Shown here piece after piece: positions 23,339 through 30,834 of a DNA stretch of 32,280 nt. Location of the stretch: NCBI GenBank assembly GCA_026981985.1, contig JALSHZ010000012.1, positions 1 through 32,280 on the forward strand. The letters run 5' to 3'. A model generated the notes under the pieces. It saw nothing but the letters and a program-made list of their open reading frames with translations. It was not told the origin of the DNA and searched no databases. Source of the DNA: Gammaproteobacteria bacterium (lineage in GTDB: Bacteria > Pseudomonadota > Gammaproteobacteria > UWMA-0217). A program made the translations under genes and the position numbers. Numbering within the stretch: position 1 is the first letter of the stretch; every line of letters begins with the position of its first letter.

Positions 23339-25411
23339 ATGCAGTTGCAGACAAAAATAATGTCGTTGTCATTGGCGGTTTCACTGTCGCTCGGTGTGGC
23401 GGGAGCGGATGAACTGGAAGCGGTACTGGTGGAAGAGAGTCTTCCGATCAACCCGAATGTTTCCGAACCCGATGCCTATAACCGCGTTCGCGCCGTCAGC
23501 GCGGATGGGGCCGATTTTCTGCGTCAGCTCAATGGGGTGTCGATCAGCCGTTTTGGTGGGCGTGGACTGGAGCTTATTGTTCGTGGCCAGTCGCAAACAC
23601 GCCTGAATGTGCTGCTCGATGGTGGCTATGTGCACGGTGGTTGCCCCAACCGCATGGACCCACCGGCCAGTTGGGCAGCATTGGAAACCTACGAGAAGGT
23701 CACCGTGCTCAAGGGTGTGCAGTCCGTTATTTATGGCGCGGGCGGCAGCGGCGGCACTATTATTTTTGAACGGGATACGCGTGAGCTGGCGCTTGACCGC
23801 GGTATTCATGGCAGGGTGTCGGCATTGGCGACGGATAATGGCATTTCGAGCGATGTGCTGGGTGATATTGTCGCCGCCTCTGACAAGGGTTTTTTTCGCG
23901 CCTTTGCCGAAGTGAAGAATGCAGAAAATTATGAAGATGGCGATGGCACCGAGGTGCGTTCTTCGTTCGATCATCGGCAGGGTCGTGTGGTGTTTGGTCT
24001 CACGCCCAACAAAAACAGGCTGATTGAGCTGACGCTTGAACGTAACGATTTCGAGCACGCGCTGTACCCCGGTGCAGGGATGGACAGCCCCGAAGAGGAG
24101 GGTTCGTTCTATCGGTTTCGTTATGAGGACAAACCTGCCGCTGATTGGGTCGAGGACATCAAGTTCGAAGCCTATTCGAGTGATGTCGATCATTTAATGG
24201 ACAATTACAGCGAGCGTCCTGCACCGAAGTATCCAGCCGGAACGATGAAGGCCGGGACGCCTATGCTGCGGGCCACACCCACCACCTCAAAAACCAATGG
24301 TGGCCGGTTGCTGCTCAATTCCAGTTTGGATTCTACCCGCATCGACTGGGGTCTCGATTTGCAGCGCAATGAGCGATTTGCCGTATTGAATGATATGGAC
24401 AGCGGCACGTCCAAGGCGCTTTCTTATCTCTGGCCGGATGTCACCATCGAGCAGATTGGCCTTTTCTCGGAAGCGACCAGAACGGTTTCTGACAAGGTGA
24501 AGGTAAAGGCCGGCTTGCGTGTCGATAATGTCGATGTGACGGCAGGCAAGGTGGACGACAAGCCGTTGATGGTATCACCAAACATGGCTTACAACACATA
24601 CTACGGGGTGACTGCGAAAGATAAGTCGGAAACCAATATTGGCGGCCTGTTGCGATACGAACAGGCGCTCGAAAACGGTGTCAGTATTTTTACCGGACTG
24701 TCGCGTAGTGTGCGTACGGCAGATGCTACCGAGCGCTACATGAATAAGTGGAATATGGTGGCGAAAATGCGCTGGGTGGGTAACCCCGATCTCGAACCCG
24801 AGAAGCACCATCAGCTCGATATGGGGGTGGTCAAAACAACAGACCGATCGCGTCTTGGCGCGACCATTTTCTATGATGATGTTGCGGACTATATTTTGCG
24901 TGATGCCGCGCGTGGGCAGCCCGGTATTTTGCTGGCGGATGGGGCAGATATCTATCGTAACGTCGATGCCGAGTTGTACGGTGCCGAAGTCGAGGGGCGC
25001 GTACAGCTTACTGATGTGCTCGATGTCTCCGCCAGCCTGGCATGGATTCGTGCTACCAACACGACAGATGACCGACCCATTGCCCAGACACCGCCGTTGA
25101 ATGGGAAAGTACAGCTCGACTATTCTGTCAGCGAGTGGAGCCTCGGTGGGCGGGTGCGTTTCGCTGACAAACAGGATCGTATCGATACCCTGAGCAAGCA
25201 GGAAGTGGGTGAAACCGCCGGTTGGGCCGTGCTCGATCTCTACGGTGATCTACAGCTCGGTGAGATTTTCAGCCTGCGCGCCGGGGTCGATAATGTGCTC
25301 GACAAAACCTATGCCGAACACGCCAGTCGCTCGAATTTGATGGATCCGGTGGCCATCAAGGTGAATGAGCCTGGCAGGGTGATGTGGGTGAAGCTGACGG
25401 CGGAGTTTTGA
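23339..25411 (+). CDS. TonB-dependent copper receptor, OprC/NosA type
   Basis: Outer-membrane receptor of 690 residues, start supported by CAGGAGAGG before ATG, with a signal peptide ending near AGADE. A plug domain is followed by a 22-strand-type barrel ending in Phe (VKLTAEF). It matches the copper receptor family: plug stretch LNVLLDGGYVHGGCPNRMDPP and YEKVTVLKGVQSVIYG. OprC binds copper through a CxxxM and HxM pair, and both are present: Cys102 and Met106 in CPNRM, His285 and Met287 in VDHLMDNYSERP. The spacing of 183 residues is close to that in OprC. Copper import, perhaps for copper enzymes, is the likely role. Two tandem operator-like sites precede it and a long hairpin follows it. 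Confidence 0.92.
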   Translation: MQLQTKIMSLSLAVSLSLGVAGADELEAVLVEESLPINPNVSEPDAYNRVRAVSADGADFLRQLNGVSISRFGGRGLELIVRGQSQTRLNVLLDGGYVHGGCPNRMDPPASWAALETYEKVTVLKGVQSVIYGAGGSGGTIIFERDTRELALDRGIHGRVSALATDNGISSDVLGDIVAASDKGFFRAFAEVKNAENYEDGDGTEVRSSFDHRQGRVVFGLTPNKNRLIELTLERNDFEHALYPGAGMDSPEEEGSFYRFRYEDKPAADWVEDIKFEAYSSDVDHLMDNYSERPAPKYPAGTMKAGTPMLRATPTTSKTNGGRLLLNSSLDSTRIDWGLDLQRNERFAVLNDMDSGTSKALSYLWPDVTIEQIGLFSEATRTVSDKVKVKAGLRVDNVDVTAGKVDDKPLMVSPNMAYNTYYGVTAKDKSETNIGGLLRYEQALENGVSIFTGLSRSVRTADATERYMNKWNMVAKMRWVGNPDLEPEKHHQLDMGVVKTTDRSRLGATIFYDDVADYILRDAARGQPGILLADGADIYRNVDAELYGAEVEGRVQLTDVLDVSASLAWIRATNTTDDRPIAQTPPLNGKVQLDYSVSEWSLGGRVRFADKQDRIDTLSKQEVGETAGWAVLDLYGDLQLGEIFSLRAGVDNVLDKTYAEHASRSNLMDPVAIKVNEPGRVMWVKLTAEF

Positions 25412-25425
25412 TTGCTCCCCCCGGT

Positions 25426-25482
25426 CCCTTCGGCTCCGCTCAGGGACCGGGGGGGAGAAGGCCCCTGAGCGGAGCCGAAGGG
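25426..25482. repeat. Perfect 20-bp inverted repeat between convergent genes
   Basis: The 20 bases at 25426-25445 (CCCTTCGGCTCCGCTCAGGG) are the exact reverse complement of 25463-25482, with a 17-base G-rich loop. It lies between the copper receptor stop and the DUF2202 stop. The CCGCTCAGGG-type arm recurs in intergenic palindromes of many environmental bacteria. It may act as a bidirectional end hairpin although no T-run follows, or be a mobile palindromic unit. Confidence 0.7.
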
Positions 25483-25505
25483 GGAAAAGCAGCCACTATA
25501 CCCAA

Positions 25506-26222
25506 TCAATTCCCTCGTTCAGTGTCCGTGCCAACGATGGCATCATATTCCGCTTGCTTGAGGTATTGCGGCTGGTAGTCAATACCTTGATTGGCGAGGT
25601 TTTTGACGAAGGCGCGCAGGTGATTGCGTGATCCTTTCAGTAGCATCTCGTAAGTTTCAATGATGTCGTCGTTGCCTATTACCTCGTTTTTGCGTTTTTC
25701 GATATCGATGATGTCGATCTCCTCAATAGCGGCACCGACCTGGAGCGCATCGATCAGGCTTGCGTAGCCTTGGTTGACCAGTGAGTCATACATCGATTGA
25801 AGGTCGCTGTCGACAAAGACGCCGACGGGATTGCTGCCGACCGGGTCGGGGATATCATATGTCTCCAGCAGTGAAAGCATTGCGTCGGTGTGGCTCTGCT
25901 CGCTCTTGGCGATGTTCTGGAATATTTGTTGATTCCAGGTATCGAAAAGGGTCGAGTAAACATCGAGTGCCAGTTTTTCTTCTTCACGCATGAACAGCAG
26001 GCCGGCTTTTTCAGCGGGACTGATCTCGCCGCCTGATAGTGTGTCGAGGGCGATCGTATCAGTCGAGCTGCTGCTATTGTCGTCAGTAGCCAGGAACGCG
26101 GTATCCGGGGTGCTGCTGGCGTCGGTGAGATCGCTTTCATCGCAACCAGTGACGGCGATGGCGATGGCGATGGTCAACAGGGTAACGGAGGTGCGTTTTG
26201 GCAGGATTTTGTTAAATGGCAT
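25506..26222 (-). CDS. DUF2202 ferritin-like lipoprotein
   Basis: Exported lipoprotein of 238 residues: signal with lipobox VTGC, lipid-anchor Cys27 followed by Asp, which in enterobacteria favours inner-membrane retention. The mature part starts with a Ser/Thr/Asp-rich linker and then a four-helix ferritin-like domain of DUF2202. Candidate di-metal ligands are the Glu residues in FMREEEKLALDVY, Glu and His in KSEQSHTDAM, Glu in GAAIEEIDIID and His in SRNHLRAF. Family function is not established; metal or oxidative-stress roles are likely. It is convergent with the copper receptor and is encoded downstream of the small Gly/Met-tailed protein on the same strand, 92 bases away. AGGA precedes the ATG. 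Confidence 0.88.
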   Translation of the reverse strand: MPFNKILPKRTSVTLLTIAIAIAVTGCDESDLTDASSTPDTAFLATDDNSSSSTDTIALDTLSGGEISPAEKAGLLFMREEEKLALDVYSTLFDTWNQQIFQNIAKSEQSHTDAMLSLLETYDIPDPVGSNPVGVFVDSDLQSMYDSLVNQGYASLIDALQVGAAIEEIDIIDIEKRKNEVIGNDDIIETYEMLLKGSRNHLRAFVKNLANQGIDYQPQYLKQAEYDAIVGTDTERGN

Positions 26223-26313
26223 TGTTCTTGTTCCTGATGTTGTTTGCGGCGCCCGCCATGCATACGGGCGCCTGGTTGGTTTATCGGTTTATCAGCACAG
26301 AGGATGACGCTGT

Positions 26314-26667
26314 TCAGCGATTCATCCCCATACCGCGCCCCATTCCCATCCGTCGGCCCTGGCCCTGGCCGGGGCCAGCGGCGGGTGACTCAGGCAGCTT
26401 GAGTCCTTTCTCCTTGGCGCGCTGCTGCATCTGTTCATGATGCTCTGCGCGAATCGCGGCGCGTTCTTCGGCGCTGCTGGCGGCTTGCATGCGCGCGCGA
26501 AAGGCCTGGCGTTCCTCGGCAGTCATCAGTTGATTGCCTCTGACCTCGGTGGCCTGCTGGCTGCCGAGATCGGGAAGCTGTATCGGGGTGGGGTCGGCTG
26601 CCTGAGACAGGCCACTGGCTCCGGTGAACAATACGATGGCAGCGAGCTGCAAATATTGATGTTTCAT
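26314..26667 (-). CDS. Small secreted protein with Gly/Met/Arg tail
   Basis: Secreted protein of 117 residues. ATG at 26667 is chosen over the upstream frame start because GGAG lies 7 bases before it and because it opens directly into a signal peptide (MKHQYLQLAAIVLFTGASG, cleavage near SQAAD). The centre is a charged helix, MTAEERQAFRARMQAASSAEER and EHHEQMQQRAKEKGLKLPE, of a kind seen in uncharacterised periplasmic proteins. The tail is Gly, Met and Arg rich (RRMGMGRGMGMNR) and could bind soft metals such as copper, which is speculation. It lies upstream of the DUF2202 gene on the same strand and may be co-transcribed with it. Confidence 0.75.
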   Translation of the reverse strand: MKHQYLQLAAIVLFTGASGLSQAADPTPIQLPDLGSQQATEVRGNQLMTAEERQAFRARMQAASSAEERAAIRAEHHEQMQQRAKEKGLKLPESPAAGPGQGQGRRMGMGRGMGMNR

Positions 26668-26972
26668 GATGGTCTCCTTCTGATCGTTTGAGAACGGATT
26701 GTCCGAATCCCTCATTGCTGCTAGCGCCACCTTGTGCCGTGCTGATGAGGAATTCTTGTTTCACACGGTATGGTTGAGCTGTTGCGCAAGTATTTCCGGC
26801 GTGAGGTAAATTGTTTCAGTCTGTATCAGGCCGTTTCTGGTGTTTCGTGGTGACCGCCGGGTGGGGGAAGAGTGGTTTCACTGAATGGTCTTTTTGCGCG
26901 AAACAACCTGCTTTTCAGCGTGAAAACTGGAAAAATAACCGTCCTGATTCATACTGTTGCCAACTTTCGGAA

Positions 26973-29945
26973 ATGAGTACCCCTATGTCAGCAAGCCCAA
27001 CCGCCGTAGCATCCGCCGTCTCCATGTCCAAACCCGCGCATCACGACAGTTTCGAGTGGCTGCGCAGTGAGCCGATCGAGTCATTGAACCTGGTGGTGGA
27101 GGAGTATCGGCATGTCCAGACCGGGGCGGTGCATTACCACCTGAAGTCGGACAGTGATGAGAACGTGTTTCTGGTGGGCTTGCGCACCGTGCCGATGGAT
27201 GACACCGGGGTGGCGCATATCCTGGAGCACACCGCGCTGTGCGGGTCGAAGCACTATCCGGTGCGTGATCCGTTTTTCATGATGATCCGGCGCTCGCTCA
27301 ATACCTTCATGAATGCCTTCACCAGCAGTGACTGGACGGCATACCCGTTTGCCAGTCAGAACCGCAAGGATTTTTTCAATTTGCTGGATGTCTATCTCGA
27401 TGCTGTGTTCTTCTCCAATCTGAACGAGCTGGATTTCCGTCAGGAAGGCTGGCGGCTGGAGTTTGCTGAGCGCAGCAACCCGGATACGCCGCTGGAGTTC
27501 AAGGGGGTGGTCTATAACGAGATGAAGGGTGCGATGAGTTCGCCAGTGAGCGTGCTGTGGCAGGAGTTGACGAGCAAGCTGTTCCCGACCACGACCTACC
27601 ACTACAACAGCGGTGGCGAGCCGGAGCATATTCCTGACCTGAGCTATGAGGAGCTGGTGGCGTTCTATCGCAAGCACTATCACCCGTCGAATGCGATCTT
27701 CATGACTTTCGGCAATATCCCCGTGGCAGAGCTGCAGCAGCGGTTCCACGACCAGGCCTTGTCCCAGTTCGAGAAAATGGATGAGGTCGTCGATGTAACG
27801 GATGAAAAACGCTACGAATCGCCGCTCACTTTCGAGTCGGTATATGCAGCAGACGAAGCCGACAATGGCGACCGTACCCATATCGTGATGGCCTGGTTGC
27901 TGGGGCGGAGTATCGACACGATGGAGGCGCTGCGCACCAATCTGATGACCTCGTTGCTGTTGGATAACAGCGCCTCGCCACTGCTCCATGCCCTGGAGAC
28001 CACCGAGCTTGGTAGCGCGCCATCGCCGATGTGTGGCACCGAGGACAGCAACCGCGAAATGGCATTCATGGCGGGCATCGAGGGATCACGACCGGAGCAC
28101 GCCGAGGCGCTGGAAAAGCTGGTGCTCGAGACGCTGGAGGAGGTGGCGCAGAAAGGTGTGCCTCAGGAACGTATCGATGCCGCACTGCATCAGCTGGAGC
28201 TGAATCAGCGCGAAATTCGGGGCGACAGCTATCCCTATGGCCTGCAATTGATTCTCGGTGGCTTGCCCGCAGCGATTCACCGGGGTGATCCGGTGGCGGC
28301 ACTGAATCTGGATGCCGCGCTGGAGCAGCTGCGTGCCGAAGCGAGTGAACCGGGCTTTCTGCAGGGCATGATCAGGCGCTGCCTGCTCGATAACAAGCAC
28401 CGCATTCGTCTGACGATGAAGCCTGACACCGGCTTGGCCAAGGTCAAGGAGCAGCGTGAACGCGACCGTCTCGATGCCATTCGCGCCGGCATGAGCGAAG
28501 ATGACGTACAGGCGGTGATCGACCTCGCAGAGCGTCTGGCCGAGCGGCAGATGCAGGAAGATGATCCCGAGGTGTTGCCCAAGGTGACGCTGGACGATGT
28601 GCCAGACGACATCCATATTCCCCAGGGCGAGCATCGTCAGATCGCCGGACTCAATGCCACACGCTATGCCCGGGGCACGAATGGTCTTGCGTACCAGCAG
28701 ATTCTGTTCGACATGCCACAGTTGAGTGACGCTCAGATCGACATCCTGCCACACTATCTGAGCGCACTGACCGAGCTGGGGGTGGGCGATCGTGACTATA
28801 CCGAGACACAAGCCTGGCAGGATGCCGTCAGCGGCGGTATCAGCGTCAGTACCCTGATCCGCGCAGGTCTCGATGACGTGCAGCAGGTTCAGGGCAAGTA
28901 CGTGATCTCGGGTAAGGCGCTGGTGAGAAACCATGCGCAACTGACAGAATTGCTACGGGAAACGCTGCTGCATGCACGTTTTGACGAGTCGCCGAAAATT
29001 CGCGAGCTGGTGGCTCAGGCGCGGATACGGCGCGAGAACAGCGTGACCGGGCATGGCCATGTGCTGGCGATGCGTGCGGCAGCCAGTGGCATGTCAGGGC
29101 GCGCACGCCTGTCGCATGTGACCCATGGTCTGGAGGGCATTCGCCGCTTGAAGGCGCTCGACGATGCCCTGGATGATCAGGCGCGCCTGACAGCTTTCGC
29201 GGCTGAAATGGCCGAGCTGCATGCGACGCTGTCGTCCACCGACAAGGCAGTGCTGCTGATCGGTGAACAGGAGCGGCTGGAGGCCATGGAAGAAGATATC
29301 GCCAAGTGCTGGAAAGACGCGATGGCAACCCAGGCCGAAACCGCTTTCTCGATCCCATCCGTCAATGAAACAATACAGCAGTGCTGGATGACCAATACCC
29401 AGGTGAACTTCTGCGCGAAAGCCTATCCGGCGGTACCGGCGGAACACCCCGATGCTGCGGCTTTCGAAGTACTCGGCGGTTTTCTGCGCAACGGCTTCCT
29501 GCATTCCCGGGTGCGTGAGCAGGGGGGCGCCTATGGTGGCGGAGCGAGTTTCGATGCCGACACCGCCGCGTTTCGTTTCTACTCATATCGTGACCCGCGC
29601 ATGACCGAGACGCTGGAAGATTTCGATCGCTCGATCGAATGGCTGTTGTCACATCCGCATGAGTATCGCGCACTAGAAGAGGCGATTCTTGGTGTCGTCA
29701 GCAGCATCGACAAGCCGGGTTCACCGGCGGGGGATGCCCAGAAAGCCTTTTATGGTGAACTGTTTGGCCGCACCGCAGAACAGCGTCGCGCCTATCGCGC
29801 CCGCATTCTTGCCGTTACCCTGGATGATCTCAAGCGGGTGGGTGAGGCTTGGTTGAAGCCGGAGCGCGCCAGCACGGCCATTATTTCGCATGCCGGGAAC
29901 CAGGATGAAGCCAAGTCACTTGGCCTGGAGATTGTTCAGCTCTGA
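26973..29945 (+). CDS. Insulinase-family (M16C) presequence-protease-like peptidase PreP
   Basis: Large zinc metallopeptidase of 990 residues that degrades unstructured peptides. The inverted zinc motif HILEH lies at residues 82-86, with the third ligand expected in VVYNEMKGAMSS. The two M16 halves are joined by the M16C linker region. Second-half hallmarks are REQGGAYGGGASF and YSYRDPR near residue 860, which line the active chamber. The open frame begins at 26811, but the region before 26973 has poor coding character and no ribosome site. ATG at 26973 or 26985 (GGAA just upstream) is preferred. No signal peptide is visible, so the enzyme is probably cytosolic. Confidence 0.93.
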   Translation: MSTPMSASPTAVASAVSMSKPAHHDSFEWLRSEPIESLNLVVEEYRHVQTGAVHYHLKSDSDENVFLVGLRTVPMDDTGVAHILEHTALCGSKHYPVRDPFFMMIRRSLNTFMNAFTSSDWTAYPFASQNRKDFFNLLDVYLDAVFFSNLNELDFRQEGWRLEFAERSNPDTPLEFKGVVYNEMKGAMSSPVSVLWQELTSKLFPTTTYHYNSGGEPEHIPDLSYEELVAFYRKHYHPSNAIFMTFGNIPVAELQQRFHDQALSQFEKMDEVVDVTDEKRYESPLTFESVYAADEADNGDRTHIVMAWLLGRSIDTMEALRTNLMTSLLLDNSASPLLHALETTELGSAPSPMCGTEDSNREMAFMAGIEGSRPEHAEALEKLVLETLEEVAQKGVPQERIDAALHQLELNQREIRGDSYPYGLQLILGGLPAAIHRGDPVAALNLDAALEQLRAEASEPGFLQGMIRRCLLDNKHRIRLTMKPDTGLAKVKEQRERDRLDAIRAGMSEDDVQAVIDLAERLAERQMQEDDPEVLPKVTLDDVPDDIHIPQGEHRQIAGLNATRYARGTNGLAYQQILFDMPQLSDAQIDILPHYLSALTELGVGDRDYTETQAWQDAVSGGISVSTLIRAGLDDVQQVQGKYVISGKALVRNHAQLTELLRETLLHARFDESPKIRELVAQARIRRENSVTGHGHVLAMRAAASGMSGRARLSHVTHGLEGIRRLKALDDALDDQARLTAFAAEMAELHATLSSTDKAVLLIGEQERLEAMEEDIAKCWKDAMATQAETAFSIPSVNETIQQCWMTNTQVNFCAKAYPAVPAEHPDAAAFEVLGGFLRNGFLHSRVREQGGAYGGGASFDADTAAFRFYSYRDPRMTETLEDFDRSIEWLLSHPHEYRALEEAILGVVSSIDKPGSPAGDAQKAFYGELFGRTAEQRRAYRARILAVTLDDLKRVGEAWLKPERASTAIISHAGNQDEAKSLGLEIVQL

Positions 29946-30071
29946 ACAGGTTCACGCTCCAGCCGTCGCGTTAGATACTGAGCCCTGATTCCACTAACTT
30001 CGTCGGCTGGAGGCTGGTTGCAGGCTTGATCGGCGCCTATTCTCCTGCCATGCAGGACAGTCAGTGGGTTC

Positions 30072-30094
30072 CTGACCGATGGTCTGTCGGTCAG
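30072..30094 (+). terminator. Hairpin downstream of the protease gene
   Basis: CTGACCGA (30072-30079) and TCGGTCAG (30087-30094) pair perfectly around a 7-base loop, followed by TTTGAG. It lies 127 bases after the stop codon. The T-run is short, so the terminator call is weak. Confidence 0.4.
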
Positions 30095-30153
30095 TTTGAG
30101 CCGATTCGATTTGAATGACACTAAGTTAAACGCGACGAACCGGATCAGCGACT

Positions 30154-30422
30154 GGTGGTAGCTCTCCCTGGTGCTGGATTCCGGCGTCCCTGTCGGAATG
30201 ACGGGGTACTGTCATCCCCGCGGGATAAGGGGATCCAGTTACAGGGATGTATGCCACCGGTGGTGGAAGCCCTCCCTGGCACTGGATTCCGGCGTCCCTG
30301 CCGGAATGACGGGGTACTGTCATCCCCGCGGGATACGGGGATCTAGCTACAGGGACGTATGCCACTGGTGGTGGTCGCCCTCCTGGGCCCTGGATTCCGG
30401 CGTCCTTGCCGGAATGACGAGG
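30154..30422 (+). repeat. Tandem 108-bp repeat, 2.5 copies
   Basis: Units start at 30154, 30262 and 30370. The word CTGGATTCCGGCGTCC recurs at exactly 108-base steps (30174, 30282, 30390). Each full unit holds two hairpins: ATTCCGGC with GCCGGAAT around GTCCCT (perfect in the second copy), and ATCCCC with GGGGAT around the GCGGGATAC-type loop. The unit ends ACAGGGA(T/C)GTATGCCAC. The third copy stops after its first hairpin. Related pieces occur at 2240-2456 (mostly inverted) and 11185-11228. Confidence 0.9.
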
Positions 30423-30455
30423 GCGCATGGCGTTTCAGTTTAAATAATGGATATT

Positions 30456-30471
30456 AGCGCCAAAAGGCGCT
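30456..30471 (+). other. Small hairpin abutting the nhaB remnant
   Basis: AGCGCC (30456-30461) and GGCGCT (30466-30471) pair around AAAA. The TTG that opens the remnant frame is the very next base, so this hairpin would block initiation there. It may be unrelated to the original nhaB start. Confidence 0.5.
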
Positions 30472-30768
30472 TTGACAAGGAACGATAAAATAACAACCTC
30501 CCTATTTCACGCACTCGGCAAGAATTTTCTTGGCAATTCAGTGCAGTGGTATAAAACCACCATTTTCGCATTTCTGATCATCAACCCGATTCTATGGTTT
30601 AGCGGTTTCCAATTTCTTGCGGGATGGGTGCTGATCGCCGAGTTCATTTTCGTGCTGGCGATGGCGCTCAAGTGTTACCCGTTGCAGCCGGGTGGATTGC
30701 TGGCCATCGAGGCCATCATTATCGGCATGACCACCGCCAAAGGGGAACTGCCTAGCCGGCGTATCTGA
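30472..30768 (+). pseudogene. nhaB: Truncated N-terminal remnant of the Na+/H+ antiporter NhaB
   Basis: The 98-residue frame matches the first about 80 residues of NhaB. The segments [44 protein letters not shown] and [17 protein letters not shown] correspond to the opening two helices of the E. coli antiporter. After MTTA the similarity ends, and a stop follows within ten codons. Full NhaB is about 500 residues, and the downstream sequence enters an unrelated gene on the other strand. The frame opens with TTG and has no good ribosome site. The remnant lies between a repeat array and a large surface-protein gene, as if a rearrangement removed the rest. Confidence 0.8.
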
Positions 30769-30834
30769 ACGCCAAAACTTGCGTAATGAGTTACCTGATG
30801 ACGTTCAGGGCTTGAGCGCGGTCGTCTCGTGGCG

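Larger units (their letters stand above)
29946..30471. other. Intergenic region with repeat array
   Basis: About 525 bases between the protease and the nhaB remnant, without a credible gene. It holds a hairpin (30072-30094), two and a half tandem copies of a 108-bp repeat (30154-30422) and a small hairpin (30456-30471). Open frames across the array exist only because the unit length is a multiple of three. Confidence 0.7.

Noticed and set aside
26811..26972. 54-residue N-terminal extension of the PreP-like protease
   Set aside because: The extension has no ribosome site, is not a signal or targeting peptide, and contains a composition unlike the rest of the enzyme. The later ATG codons fit the family start better.
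30154..30422. Possible CRISPR-like array
   Set aside because: The whole 108-base unit is conserved, with no short repeat plus variable spacer pattern, and no cas gene is near.
30155..30443. Apparent protein made of 36-residue repeats
   Set aside because: The 108-bp unit is a multiple of three, so several frames stay open. The hairpins and dispersed copies show that it is a DNA repeat, not a repeat protein.
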